From: Halomonas stenophila
GTDB taxonomy: Bacteria; Pseudomonadota; Gammaproteobacteria; Pseudomonadales; Halomonadaceae
Direction: 5' to 3'
NCBI RefSeq assembly: GCF_014192275.1
Contig: NZ_JACHXR010000003.1
Coordinates: 209,647-273,646 of the forward strand
Length of the DNA: 64,000 bases
Position numbers and translations under genes: made by a program
The notes under the pieces: model-generated
Databases searched by the model: none
The model's input: only the letters and a program-made list of their open reading frames with translations
Told to the model about the DNA's origin: nothing
Shown: positions 37,978-46,514 of the stretch, in pieces
How the letters are laid out: the number at the start of each line of letters is the position of its first letter
Position numbering within the stretch: the stretch's first letter is position 1

Positions 37978-38034
37978 CAGCCAGCGGCGGGGGGCTCTAG
38001 AGTAGAGACCGAACCCCTCTTCGGAGCCCGTTCC

Positions 38035-38772
38035 ATGCCCTACCGGATCCTCTGCGTCGAGGACAATCCCGAGATCGGCAAGCTGCTCGGCGAGCGGCTC
38101 GTCGAGGCCGGCCATCGCTGTGACTGGGTCACCGATGGCGAGGCGGCCCTGGTGGCCCTGGAGGACGTGGCGCCGGGCAGCGCCTATGACCTGGTGATGC
38201 TCGACCTGATGCTGCCGGGGATCGACGGCCTGGAGGTGTGTCGCCGGTTGCGGCGGCGCGACAGCCGGACCCCGGTGCTGATGGTGACCGCCAAGGCCGC
38301 GATCCGCGATGTGGTGGTGGGGCTCGAGCTCGGGGCCGACGACTATGTCACCAAGCCCTTCCACATGCCGATCCTGATGGCCCGGGTTCAGGCCCTGTTG
38401 CGCCGGGGGCAGCGCCAGGCGGAGGGGGAGGACGGCATCGTCGAGACCCCGCCGCTGGTCTGCGGGGGGTTGGTCATCGATGCCGACCAGCATCGGGTCA
38501 CCCTCGACGGCCAGCCGGTGCAGCTCACCGGCAAGGAATTCGCGCTGCTGTCGCTGTTCGCCCGCCACCCCGGTCACGGCTTCACCCGCGGCGAGCTGCT
38601 GGATCGGGTCTGGGGCGAGGAGTTCGACGGTTATGACCATACCGTGAACACCCATATCAACCGCCTGCGCAAGAAGATCGAGGCCGACCCGGCGCGACCG
38701 CGCTTCATCCAGACCGTCTGGGGCGTGGGCTATCGCTTCGTCGACCCGGCGGCGGAGGACGAGGAGGCATGA
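38035..38772 (+). CDS. OmpR-family response regulator
   Basis: A 245-residue regulator with receiver phospho-Asp57 (VMLDLMLPG), an acidic pair near residues 9-10, and a Lys in VTKPFH. The C-terminal winged helix ends with the DNA-binding segment HTVNTHINRLRKKIE and VWGVGYRF. It is divergent from the Met-rich/molybdoenzyme genes and overlaps its kinase gene by 4 bases. By position it should control the divergent module through the 11-bp-spaced repeats. Confidence 0.9.
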   Translation: MPYRILCVEDNPEIGKLLGERLVEAGHRCDWVTDGEAALVALEDVAPGSAYDLVMLDLMLPGIDGLEVCRRLRRRDSRTPVLMVTAKAAIRDVVVGLELGADDYVTKPFHMPILMARVQALLRRGQRQAEGEDGIVETPPLVCGGLVIDADQHRVTLDGQPVQLTGKEFALLSLFARHPGHGFTRGELLDRVWGEEFDGYDHTVNTHINRLRKKIEADPARPRFIQTVWGVGYRFVDPAAEDEEA

Positions 38773-40262
38773 GCGGCCTGCTGCGGCGCGTCGGGCGTCT
38801 GGGGCGCAGCCTCTATGCGCGCATCGCCGTGGTCTACCTGACCAGCCTGCTGCTGCTGTCGGTGGCCGCCGCCTGGATCGCCATCAGCCAGTTCGACCAG
38901 CTGGGGCGCGAGCTCCAGCAGCGCCAGGCGATCGGCCTGGCCGGCGACCTCGCCCGCGTCATGCGCCCGGGCCTGCAGGCCGGCGCCGACAGTGACGCCG
39001 CCCGGGAGATCGCCCGGCACATCGCCTCGATCAACCCCACGCTGTCACTGTACGTGCTCGACGCCGGGGGAACGGTGATCGCCGACCTCACCGCGTCGGC
39101 CTGTGGCCTGGGGCGCCGGGTGGAGCGTGACGCCCTGGAGGCCCTGCTCGGCGAGGATCCCATGCTGCCGGTGCTGGCCGCCTCGCCCTGCGGCGGGCGG
39201 CCCGGGGTCTTCTCCGTGGCGCGGATCACCCATGGCGAGGCCCGGCGGCCCGGCTACCTCTACGCCGACCTGAACAGCGCCAGCCACGCCTCGATGGTCG
39301 CCATGCTGCGCACCAGCTCGATCACCCGCACCCTGGTCGCCGCCGGCCTGCTGGCGCTGCTGATCTCCGGCGTCTTCGGCCTGGTCTGGTTCGCCCTGCT
39401 GACGCGGCGCTTCTCGCAGCTGACCACGGCGGTGCAGCGCTTCGCCGAGGGCGACTACGGCGAGCGCGTCGCCGTGCCCCGGGACGACGAGATCGGCCGC
39501 CTGGCGGGGGCCTTCAACGACATGGCGGGGACCATCGAGGCCCAGCTCGCGGCACTGCGCGAGACCGATCGCCAGCGCCGCGAGCTGGTCGCCAACCTGT
39601 CCCATGACTTTCGCACCCCGCTGACCTCGCTGCGCGGCTATGCCGAGCAGCTGCTGGCGCGCGAGGAGGCGTCTCCCGGGGAGCGACGACGGGCGCTGGG
39701 CGCGATCCTCGACAACGCCGATCGCCTGACGCGGCTGGCCCAGCAGCTGTCGACCCAGGCCCGGCTCGATGCCTACGACCGGCCGCTGCAGTGCGAGCCG
39801 TTCTCGCTGGTGGAACTCGCCCACGACATCGTCGGCAAGTTCCAGCACCAGGCCCGTCAGTCGGGCGTCGCCCTCGAGGTGGACGGGGCTCCCTCGCTGC
39901 CCTGGGTCGAGGCGGATCTCGGCCTGATCGACCGTGCCCTGTCGAACCTGGTGGAGAACGCCCTGCATGCGACCCCCGCCGGAGGGCGGGTGCGGCTCGA
40001 GCTCGAGGCGCTGGCCGAGGGCGTCAGGCTGGCGGTGGTCGACAGCGGGATCGGCATCGCCGCCGAGGAGGTGCCGCTGGTGACCCAGCGCTTCTATCGC
40101 ACCCGGGGCAGCCCGGCGCGGGGCGAGGGCTCGGGGCTGGGGCTGTCCATCGTGCGCGAGATCTGCGAGCGCCACGGCACCACCCTGGCCATCGACAGCC
40201 GCCAGGGCGTGGGCACCCGGGTCAGCCTGGTGTTGCCCTATGTGCTAGCGTCAAGGGCCTGA
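38769..40262 (+). CDS. Sensor histidine kinase with periplasmic domain
   Basis: A 497-residue kinase. Two membrane helices (about 20-40 and 188-210) bracket a periplasmic domain of about 145 residues that holds Cys112 and Cys141 (SACGLG and SPCGGR). A HAMP linker, the phospho-acceptor His279 in ANLSHDFRTPLTSLRGY and an ATPase domain (GSGLGLSIVREI) follow. Two periplasmic cysteines could form a redox-responsive disulfide; this is speculation from position. The 3' end overlaps the converging nsrR gene by 25 bases. Confidence 0.9.
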   Translation: MSGLLRRVGRLGRSLYARIAVVYLTSLLLLSVAAAWIAISQFDQLGRELQQRQAIGLAGDLARVMRPGLQAGADSDAAREIARHIASINPTLSLYVLDAGGTVIADLTASACGLGRRVERDALEALLGEDPMLPVLAASPCGGRPGVFSVARITHGEARRPGYLYADLNSASHASMVAMLRTSSITRTLVAAGLLALLISGVFGLVWFALLTRRFSQLTTAVQRFAEGDYGERVAVPRDDEIGRLAGAFNDMAGTIEAQLAALRETDRQRRELVANLSHDFRTPLTSLRGYAEQLLAREEASPGERRRALGAILDNADRLTRLAQQLSTQARLDAYDRPLQCEPFSLVELAHDIVGKFQHQARQSGVALEVDGAPSLPWVEADLGLIDRALSNLVENALHATPAGGRVRLELEALAEGVRLAVVDSGIGIAAEEVPLVTQRFYRTRGSPARGEGSGLGLSIVREICERHGTTLAIDSRQGVGTRVSLVLPYVLASRA

Positions 40263-40714
40263 GCGGCCGGCGGGGCCGGATCCTCGATCTGCAGCAGCTG
40301 GATCAGTCCGCTGCGCTGGGGGCCCAGCATGTCGGCCAGGGTGTAGCGATCGAGCACGGCGAGGAAGGCCCCCAGGGCCTCGGCGAGGATCGGCTTGAGC
40401 CGGCAGGAGGGGGTGATCACGCACTCGTTGTCGTCGCCGAAGCACTCCACCAGGCCGAGGTCGCGTTCGGTGTCGCGCACCAGCTCACCCAGGGTGATGG
40501 ACTCCGGCGCCCGCTTCAGCAGCAGCCCGCCATGCTTGCCGCGAATGGCCGTGATATAGCCGCGATGATTCAGTTCCTGGACCACCTTCATCAGGTGGTT
40601 GCGGGAGATGGCGAAGCGATCGGCGATCTCGGTGATGGTCGAGCGCTCCTCGCCCTTGACGGCGAGGTAGATCAGCACGCGCAGCGAGTAGTCGGTATAG
40701 CGGGTCAGGTGCAT
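40238..40714 (-). CDS. nsrR: NO-sensing repressor NsrR (Rrf2 family)
   Basis: A 158-residue Rrf2 protein with an N-terminal winged helix (MHLTRYTDYSLRVLIYLA; SRNHLMKVVQELN) and the Fe-S cysteines Cys91, Cys98 and Cys104 in VECFGDDNECVITPSCRLK. This spacing and context are those of NsrR, whose cluster is destroyed by NO, releasing hmp, nor and related genes. Matching palindromes are found at hmp and norC in this window. It converges on and overlaps the kinase gene by 25 bases. Confidence 0.92.
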   Translation of the reverse strand: MHLTRYTDYSLRVLIYLAVKGEERSTITEIADRFAISRNHLMKVVQELNHRGYITAIRGKHGGLLLKRAPESITLGELVRDTERDLGLVECFGDDNECVITPSCRLKPILAEALGAFLAVLDRYTLADMLGPQRSGLIQLLQIEDPAPPAAQALDAST

Positions 40715-40887
40715 GTGGCTTCCTGGTCGACGGGCGGCGAGGCGAGCCCGGCGGGTGAATCGTAGAGTGTCGCTGCCGACTCTACCACCGTGGCGGCGTT
40801 GACGCCCCGACGCGTGGCGACCGGGGCAGCGATGATAAGCAATATTATAGAGGCTTTTTTCGCGTTCCCCGCAGCGACTACCTCCAA

Positions 40888-40901
40888 TTGACCTGGGTCA
40901 G
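40888..40901 (+). promoter_or_regulatory. FNR-type box upstream of hemN
   Basis: TTGACCTGGGTCAG resembles the FNR/ANR consensus TTGAT-N4-ATCAA with two half-site changes. It lies 103 bases before hemN, an anaerobically induced gene in relatives. Confidence 0.45.
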
Positions 40902-41003
40902 CTACCTCGAGAAGGGTACCGACGCCCGTCGACGCCGGTGTCATACTGGCGCCCATCCGGTGGCGATCCGGCCGCCCAGGCTTTCCCGAGGCACCGAACG
41001 ACC

Positions 41004-42389
41004 ATGCACGACACGTTGCCCTTCCACCGTTCCCTGGTCGAGAAGTACGACCGGCCGGGGCCGCGCTACACCTCCTATCCCACGGCACCGCAGTTCCATG
41101 CGGCCTTCGCCGAGGACGATTATCGTGCCGCCGCCGAGCGCAGCAACCTTCTCGCCGAGCCCAAGCCGTTGTCGGTCTATGTGCACATTCCCTTCTGCGA
41201 AAGCCTCTGCTACTACTGCGCCTGCAACAAGATCATCACCCACAACCGCGAGCGGGCCGCGACCTACCTGGCTTGGCTCAAGCGCGAGATCGCCCTGCAG
41301 GCCGCTCTGTTCGACGACACCCGGCGCATGACCCAGCTGCACCTGGGGGGCGGCACCCCGACCTACCTGAGCAACGACCAGCTTGGCGAGCTGATGGCCG
41401 CTCTCGACGAGGCCTTCCACTTCGCCGCGCCCGAGGCGCGGGAGTTCTCCCTCGAGGTGGACCCGCGGACGGTGACGCCGGCGCAGGTGCATGAGCTCCG
41501 CGCGTTGGGCTTCAATCGCCTGAGCTTCGGCGTGCAGGACTTCGATCCCGACGTCCAGCGAGCGGTGAACCGGGTGCAGGGCGAGGCCCAGGTGGTCGGC
41601 CTGGTCGAGGCGGCCCGCGAGGCCGGCTTCCAGTCGGTGAGCGTCGACCTGATCTATGGCCTGCCGCTGCAGACGGTGGCGAGCTTCGACACGACCCTGG
41701 ACAAGATCATCGCCCTGCGACCGGATCGCATCGCCGCCTACAGCTATGCTCACCTGCCGGAGCTGTTCAAGGCCCAGCGGCTGATCCGCCCCGAGGACAT
41801 GCCGCCGCCGGAGCGCAAGCTCGAGCTGCTGGAGCTGATCATCCGCCGCCTCACCGAGGCCGGCTACGTCTATATCGGCATGGACCACTTCGCCCTGCCC
41901 GAGGACGAGCTCTCCCTGGCCAGGGAAAACGGCACCCTGCAGCGCAACTTCCAGGGCTACTCCACCCACGCCGACTGCGACATGATCGGCCTGGGCATCA
42001 CCGCGATCGGCAAGGTCGGCGACAGCTACAGCCAAAACGTCAAGGAGACCGCCCGGTACCAGGCGCGCCTGGAGGCCGGACGCCTGCCGGTGATGCGCGG
42101 CTATCGGCTCAGCGACGATGACCGGCTGCGCCGCGACGTGATCAATGCCTTGATGTGTCACGGGCGAATCGATGTCGCCGCGATCGAGGCCGACCACGGC
42201 ATCGCCTTCCGGACCTATTTCGCCGGGGCCCTGGACGCGCTGGCCGAGATGCGGGCGGATGGCCTGATCACCCTCACCGAGCAGGCTATCGAGGTGCTGC
42301 CCGCCGGGCGCCTGATGATGCGCAATGTCGCCATGGCCTTCGATGCCTACCTGGCCTGTAGCGAAGGGCGCCACTCGCGCACTGTCTAG
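41004..42389 (+). CDS. hemN: Oxygen-independent coproporphyrinogen III oxidase HemN
   Basis: A 461-residue radical-SAM enzyme converting coproporphyrinogen III to protoporphyrinogen IX without oxygen. The 4Fe-4S site is CESLCYYCAC (Cys65, Cys69, Cys72, with Cys74 following), with YVHIPF before it and HLGGGTPTYLS after. The N terminus RPGPRYTSYPTA is characteristic of true HemN rather than HemW. Its haem product is needed by the nor and cytochrome proteins encoded nearby. A weak FNR-type box lies upstream. Confidence 0.95.
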   Translation: MHDTLPFHRSLVEKYDRPGPRYTSYPTAPQFHAAFAEDDYRAAAERSNLLAEPKPLSVYVHIPFCESLCYYCACNKIITHNRERAATYLAWLKREIALQAALFDDTRRMTQLHLGGGTPTYLSNDQLGELMAALDEAFHFAAPEAREFSLEVDPRTVTPAQVHELRALGFNRLSFGVQDFDPDVQRAVNRVQGEAQVVGLVEAAREAGFQSVSVDLIYGLPLQTVASFDTTLDKIIALRPDRIAAYSYAHLPELFKAQRLIRPEDMPPPERKLELLELIIRRLTEAGYVYIGMDHFALPEDELSLARENGTLQRNFQGYSTHADCDMIGLGITAIGKVGDSYSQNVKETARYQARLEAGRLPVMRGYRLSDDDRLRRDVINALMCHGRIDVAAIEADHGIAFRTYFAGALDALAEMRADGLITLTEQAIEVLPAGRLMMRNVAMAFDAYLACSEGRHSRTV

Positions 42390-42427
42390 CCTGCTTGCCT
42401 CGCCGACTCGCCCATGGCGCGGGCCCT

Positions 42428-42452
42428 CGCCCGCCAGGGAGCCTGGCGGGCG
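42428..42452 (+). terminator. Hairpin after hemN
   Basis: Perfect 11-bp stem CGCCCGCCAGG / CCTGGCGGGCG with loop GAG, about 40 bases after the hemN stop. No T-run follows. Confidence 0.5.
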
Positions 42453-42659
42453 CTGCCGTGCCCGTCGTCGTGCCCGGTATCAGTTTCCTGCTTCTTCGCG
42501 CTGATCCTTTCCTGCTTCTGGTGGGGGAGAATATTCAGGGGTTCTTCCGATGGTGCAGCTCGCCGTCGAGAACGATGCTGAAATTGTATGTAACAAAATG
42601 TTTATTTGTGTGCGTTCGTCCGATCAATCAGCGGTATGGGAGCAAGGGAGGGGGTAGCT

Positions 42660-43547
42660 ATGCAACGCTTCAAGTTGGCTGCCTTGGTGATCGCGATGGG
42701 GTGTGTGTCGGCGGCCGGGGCCCTGGCCCAGTCGGCCTCGGGTACCGGTATGGGCCCCGCCTTGTCCGAGGATGAGATGGCGGGTGTCGCGAACGATACC
42801 CTGACCCCCGGGACGACCGGGGAGGAAGGACTGTCGGACCAGGAACTGGCGGAACTCCTGGACGACCTGCCCCCGACCGCGGCCGGTGGTGGAGGCGGGG
42901 GCTGTGGTGCCGGCTTCCTGGAAGGATGCGATGGGTTTCGCTTCTTGAGCGCTGTCGCGCTGGGGCCACCCGGCAGCGATGACAGCGCCGATGACGGCAG
43001 CGGTGACGATGGCGGTGATGACGCCGGCGACAGTGATGGTGACGGGGATTCCGATGGCGGGGGCTCCGATGGCGGGGGCTCTGATGGCGGGGGCTCCGAT
43101 GGCGGGGGCTCTGATGGTGGGGGCTCTGATGGCGGGGGCTCCGATGGCGGGGGCTCTGATGGCGGGGGCTCCGATGGCGGGGGCTCCGATGGCGGCGGTG
43201 GCCCCGGTGGTGATGACGGCGGGGGTTCCGATGGTGGTGGTGATGGCGGCGGTGCCACCGGTGGCGGTGACGGCAGCGATTTCGGCTCCGGTGGCGGCGA
43301 CGGTGGCTCCGCGGGTGATGGCGGCGGCGCCGGCGGCTCGGGGGGTGGCAGCGGCGGCGATGCCGGTGGTGGTGACGGCGGCGGCTCCGACGGTGGTTCT
43401 GACTCCGGTGGCGGAGATGGCGGCTCCGCGGGAGGTAGTGGCGGTGCCGGTGGCACCGGCAGCGGCTCCGGCGGCGGCGGCCTGGGAGGCGGTGGCCTGG
43501 GAGGCCGCGGCGGCGGCTTCGGCGGTGGTTTCGGGGGTGATCGCTGA
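42660..43547 (+). CDS. Secreted Gly/Asp/Ser repeat protein
   Basis: A 295-residue protein with a signal peptide (LAALVIAMGCVSAAGALAQ) and a short unique domain (about 25-120) with a Cys pair in GGCGAGFLEGCDG. The rest is low complexity: about nine DGGGS units, then irregular Gly/Asp/Ser and a Gly-rich tail. No enzyme domain was found. It may be an extracellular or surface matrix protein binding cations through Asp, but the function is unknown. The start is preceded by AGGGAGGGGG. A strong terminator follows, so it is a single-gene unit. Confidence 0.75.
   Translation: MQRFKLAALVIAMGCVSAAGALAQSASGTGMGPALSEDEMAGVANDTLTPGTTGEEGLSDQELAELLDDLPPTAAGGGGGGCGAGFLEGCDGFRFLSAVALGPPGSDDSADDGSGDDGGDDAGDSDGDGDSDGGGSDGGGSDGGGSDGGGSDGGGSDGGGSDGGGSDGGGSDGGGSDGGGGPGGDDGGGSDGGGDGGGATGGGDGSDFGSGGGDGGSAGDGGGAGGSGGGSGGDAGGGDGGGSDGGSDSGGGDGGSAGGSGGAGGTGSGSGGGGLGGGGLGGRGGGFGGGFGGDR
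43050..43199 (+). repeat. Roughly ten 15-bp tandem repeats within the Gly/Asp protein gene
   Basis: The unit TCYGATGGCGGGGGC is tandemly repeated with C/T alternation at the third base; the last copy is degenerate. It codes for SDGGG. Length changes would stay in frame. Confidence 0.9.
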
Positions 43548-43579
43548 GTCCCGTCGTCTGCTCCGTACTCCAAGTCCTG

Positions 43580-43615
43580 AAACGCGCCCGGCATCCGCCG
43601 GGCGCGTTTTGTTTC
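43580..43615 (+). terminator. Rho-independent terminator after the repeat-protein gene
   Basis: Stem AAACGCGCCCGGC / GCCGGGCGCGTTT with loop ATCC, followed by TTTTGTTT-type residues. Confidence 0.85.
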
Positions 43616-43748
43616 GGGGGCGCGGCATCGCGCGCAGTCGTCGTCGGCAGCAGGGGGCGAGTCTCCACTGGAACTAGATGCTGTGTATGGAGTCGTGAAT
43701 TGAGCTATATATGGTAGATAGGCGTTGGCCTGGCGAGTCGGTCGTGGC

Positions 43749-43762
43749 TTGATGCAGGTCAC
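43749..43762 (+). promoter_or_regulatory. FNR/DNR-type box upstream of ubiT-nrdJ
   Basis: TTGATGCAGGTCAC: one half-site perfect, the other GTCAC. It lies 58 bases before the ubiT start, a spacing that fits activation at -41.5. A NrdR-like CTATATATGG lies upstream at 43705-43714. Confidence 0.65.
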
Positions 43763-43819
43763 GGCAGCCGCGGGCCACGATGTCTAGGATGGGCGATCGG
43801 TCGTCACAGGAGAGTTGCC

Positions 43820-44293
43820 ATGCCGTTCCCCTCGCTGCCCCTTCCACCTGCGCCGCGTCGGCTGGTGCCGGCCATCGCACCGAGGATGCCCGTTGCGCTC
43901 CAGCGGCCCCTCGTCGAGTCTCTGCTCAATCGCACCTTCGCCGAGTCACTGGCCGAAGGGGAGTTCGATGCCCTGGCGGGGCGACGGGTCAGTCTGGTCA
44001 TCGCCGATCTGGGCCTGATCCTCACCCTGAGCTTGTCGGAGCGGCGACTGGTGCGCTGCGAGGCGCCCGGCGAGGCCACCCTCCGCGGCGGCTGGCGCGA
44101 ATTCCTGTCTCTCGCCACCCGCCGCGAGGACCCGGACAGCCTGTTCTTCCAGCGGCGCCTGTCCCTCGAGGGCGATACCGAGCTTGGCCTGATGGTCAAC
44201 AACCTGCTCGATGGCCGCGAGGAAGGCATGGCCCAGGGGCGACTGGGCGACTGGCTGGTCCGGCTGGAGCGGCTGGCACGCCGCGACCATTGA
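43820..44293 (+). CDS. ubiT: UbiT, accessory factor of O2-independent ubiquinone synthesis
   Basis: A 157-residue SCP2-domain protein. The stretch RREDPDSLFFQRRLSLEGDT followed by ELGLMVNNLLD matches E. coli UbiT (YhbT) closely. UbiT binds ubiquinone intermediates and works with the U32-peptidase-like hydroxylases UbiU and UbiV when oxygen is absent. In this window only a broken ubiU remnant is found (47892-48138) and ubiV is missing. The start follows AGGAGAG. It is directly upstream of nrdJa (28 bases), so both lie behind the FNR-type box. Confidence 0.85.
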   Translation: MPFPSLPLPPAPRRLVPAIAPRMPVALQRPLVESLLNRTFAESLAEGEFDALAGRRVSLVIADLGLILTLSLSERRLVRCEAPGEATLRGGWREFLSLATRREDPDSLFFQRRLSLEGDTELGLMVNNLLDGREEGMAQGRLGDWLVRLERLARRDH

Positions 44294-44321
44294 CCCTCAC
44301 ATCGCGACTGGGAGATTCCGC

Positions 44322-46433
44322 ATGCCGACATCCGCCAAGGATGCCCCCATCGTCGACGAGGTGCCGATGCAGGTGCCCTCCCTCGACATCTGGGACACCA
44401 AGTACCGTCTCAAGGACCGACATGGCCGGCCCGTGGACGCGGATCCGGCCGCCACCCGGGAGCGGGTGGCCCGTGCCCTGGCGGCGATGGAAGGCGAGGC
44501 CGCCGACGCCTGGCTGCCGAAGTTCCGCTGGGCCCTGGACAACGGCGCCATCCCCGCCGGGCGCATCGTCGCCAACGCCGGGGCCGAGCACATCAAGCCC
44601 GAGGTCAGCCTGATCAACTGCACGGTCTCGCGGACCATCCGGGACTCCATGCGCGACATCCTGGAAGCCGTGGTCGATGCCGGGATGACGTTGAAGAGCG
44701 GGGCGGGAATCGGCTATGAATTTTCCACCCTGCGCCATAAGGGCGCCTTCGTGTTCGGGGCCGGCGCTGGCACCAACGGCCCCCTGGCGTTCATGGATAT
44801 CTACGACAGGATGTGCTTCACGGTGGCCTCGGCGGGCGGTCGCCGCGGCGCCCAGATGGCGACCTTCGACGTCGGCCATCCCGACGTGCGGGCCTTCATC
44901 GAGGCCAAGCGCGAGGCGGGACGGCTGCGCCAGTTCAACCTGAGCCTGCTGATCACCGACGAGTTCATGGAGGCGGTGCGCGCCGACGCCGACTGGCCCC
45001 TGGCCTTTCCCCTGCACCCGGGGGAGAAGGAGGACGTCGACGAGGACGAACTGGTCTACCGCGACTGGCCGGTGATCGAGGACGGCTACACCGTCGACGA
45101 CCAGGGCCGGGTGGCCTGCCGCATCGTCGAGGTGATTCGGGCCCGCGAGTTGTGGGACACCATCATGCGCTCGACCTACGACTTCGCCGAGCCGGGCTTC
45201 ATCCTGATCGACCAGGTCAACCGCATGAACAACAACTGGTTCTGCGAGGAGATCCGCGCCACCAACCCCTGCGGGGAACAACCGCTTCCGCCGGAAGGCG
45301 CCTGCCTGCTCGGCTCGGTGAACCTGACCCGCTTCGTCCTCGATCCCTTCGGCGACAAGCCGCGTTTCGACTGGGACCGCTACCGGGAGGTGGTGGCCAT
45401 CTTCACCCGCATGCTCGACGACGTGGTGGAGCTCAGCGGCCTGCCGCTGGAGGGTCAGCGCCGCGAGATCGAGGCCAAGCGCCGCCATGGCATGGGGTTC
45501 CTGGGGCTGGGTTCGGCGCTGACCATGCTCAAGATTCCCTATGGCTCCCCGGAGTCGCTGGCCTTCACCGAGGAGGTCAGTCGGGTGATGGCCGTCGAAG
45601 GCTGGAAGCAGGCCCTGGAACTCTCCAGGGAGAAGGGCATGGCGCCGATTCTCGCCGAGGACTTCGCCATCACCCCGAAGATGCTGCGCGAGCGGCCGGA
45701 GCTGGCGCAAGACGGCTATGAGGTGGGCGATCGCGTGCCCGGGCGGCTCCTGCACGCCCGCTACAGCCGCTACATGCAGAAGATCGCCGAGTTGGAGCCG
45801 CAGCTGGTGGCGGATCTCGCCGAGCATGGCGCCCGCTTCACCCACCACAGCTCCATCGCGCCCACCGGCACTATCTCGCTGTCGCTGGGCAACAACGCCT
45901 CCAACGGCATCGAGCCGTCCTTCTCGCACCGCTACTTCCGCAATCTCATCCGCGCCGGACGCAAGACCAAGGAACAGGTGGAGGTGGTGTCCTTCGAGCT
46001 GGCCGCCTATCGGCACGTGGTGGCATCGGAGGCGGTGGAGAGCGACCTGCCGGACTACTTCGTCACCGCCGATGCCGTCTCGCCCGCCCAGCACGTGGCA
46101 GTGCAGGCCGCCGCCCAGGCCTGGGTGGATTCGGCGATCTCCAAGACGGTGAACGTCCCCACCGACTTCCCCTTCGCAGATTTCAAGGATCTGTACCTGG
46201 ACGCCTACGACAGCCAGCTCAAGGGTTGCACCACCTTCCGTTTCAACCCCGAGGCCTTCCAGGGGGTGCTGGTGCGCGAGGACGACCTCAAGAACACCAC
46301 CTATGTCTTCGAGCTGGAGAACGGCGAGACCGTCGAGCTGGCCGGCGACGAGACGGTGATCTATGACGGCGAGGAGCACACCGCGGCGAACCTCTACGAC
46401 GCGCTCAAGGAGGGCACCTATGGCAAGTGGTAA
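44322..46433 (+). CDS. nrdJ: Class II (adenosylcobalamin-dependent) ribonucleotide reductase, large part NrdJa
   Basis: A 703-residue catalytic subunit that reduces ribonucleotides with adenosylcobalamin as radical source, so it works with or without oxygen. Visible active-site elements are the redox Cys100 in LINCTVS, the radical Cys317 and Glu319 in NPCGEQPLPPEG, and PTGTISL near the C-terminal third. The C-terminal redox-Cys part is not here; it is on the next gene, as in the split NrdJa/NrdJb of P. aeruginosa. The start ATG follows GGGAG. It is preceded by ubiT. Confidence 0.93.
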   Translation: MPTSAKDAPIVDEVPMQVPSLDIWDTKYRLKDRHGRPVDADPAATRERVARALAAMEGEAADAWLPKFRWALDNGAIPAGRIVANAGAEHIKPEVSLINCTVSRTIRDSMRDILEAVVDAGMTLKSGAGIGYEFSTLRHKGAFVFGAGAGTNGPLAFMDIYDRMCFTVASAGGRRGAQMATFDVGHPDVRAFIEAKREAGRLRQFNLSLLITDEFMEAVRADADWPLAFPLHPGEKEDVDEDELVYRDWPVIEDGYTVDDQGRVACRIVEVIRARELWDTIMRSTYDFAEPGFILIDQVNRMNNNWFCEEIRATNPCGEQPLPPEGACLLGSVNLTRFVLDPFGDKPRFDWDRYREVVAIFTRMLDDVVELSGLPLEGQRREIEAKRRHGMGFLGLGSALTMLKIPYGSPESLAFTEEVSRVMAVEGWKQALELSREKGMAPILAEDFAITPKMLRERPELAQDGYEVGDRVPGRLLHARYSRYMQKIAELEPQLVADLAEHGARFTHHSSIAPTGTISLSLGNNASNGIEPSFSHRYFRNLIRAGRKTKEQVEVVSFELAAYRHVVASEAVESDLPDYFVTADAVSPAQHVAVQAAAQAWVDSAISKTVNVPTDFPFADFKDLYLDAYDSQLKGCTTFRFNPEAFQGVLVREDDLKNTTYVFELENGETVELAGDETVIYDGEEHTAANLYDALKEGTYGKW

Positions 46434-46514
46434 CCGGGTGCCAACGACCGCACTCGTGACGGTCGTGAGCCGGCCTCGTGCGATCCCCATGCCCAGCCTT
46501 CAAGGAGCCCGCCG

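Noticed and set aside
43681..43718. Pair of NrdR boxes upstream of ubiT-nrdJ
   Set aside because: Only CTATATATGG is a fair match; the second candidate (CTGTGTATGG) is poor and the 24-base spacing does not fit the usual integral-turn arrangement.
42602..43762. Proline/serine- or histidine/arginine-rich open frames antisense to the Gly/Asp repeat gene
   Set aside because: Low-complexity reverse complements of the SDGGG repeat; no signal peptide or ribosome-binding site, whereas the plus-strand gene has both.
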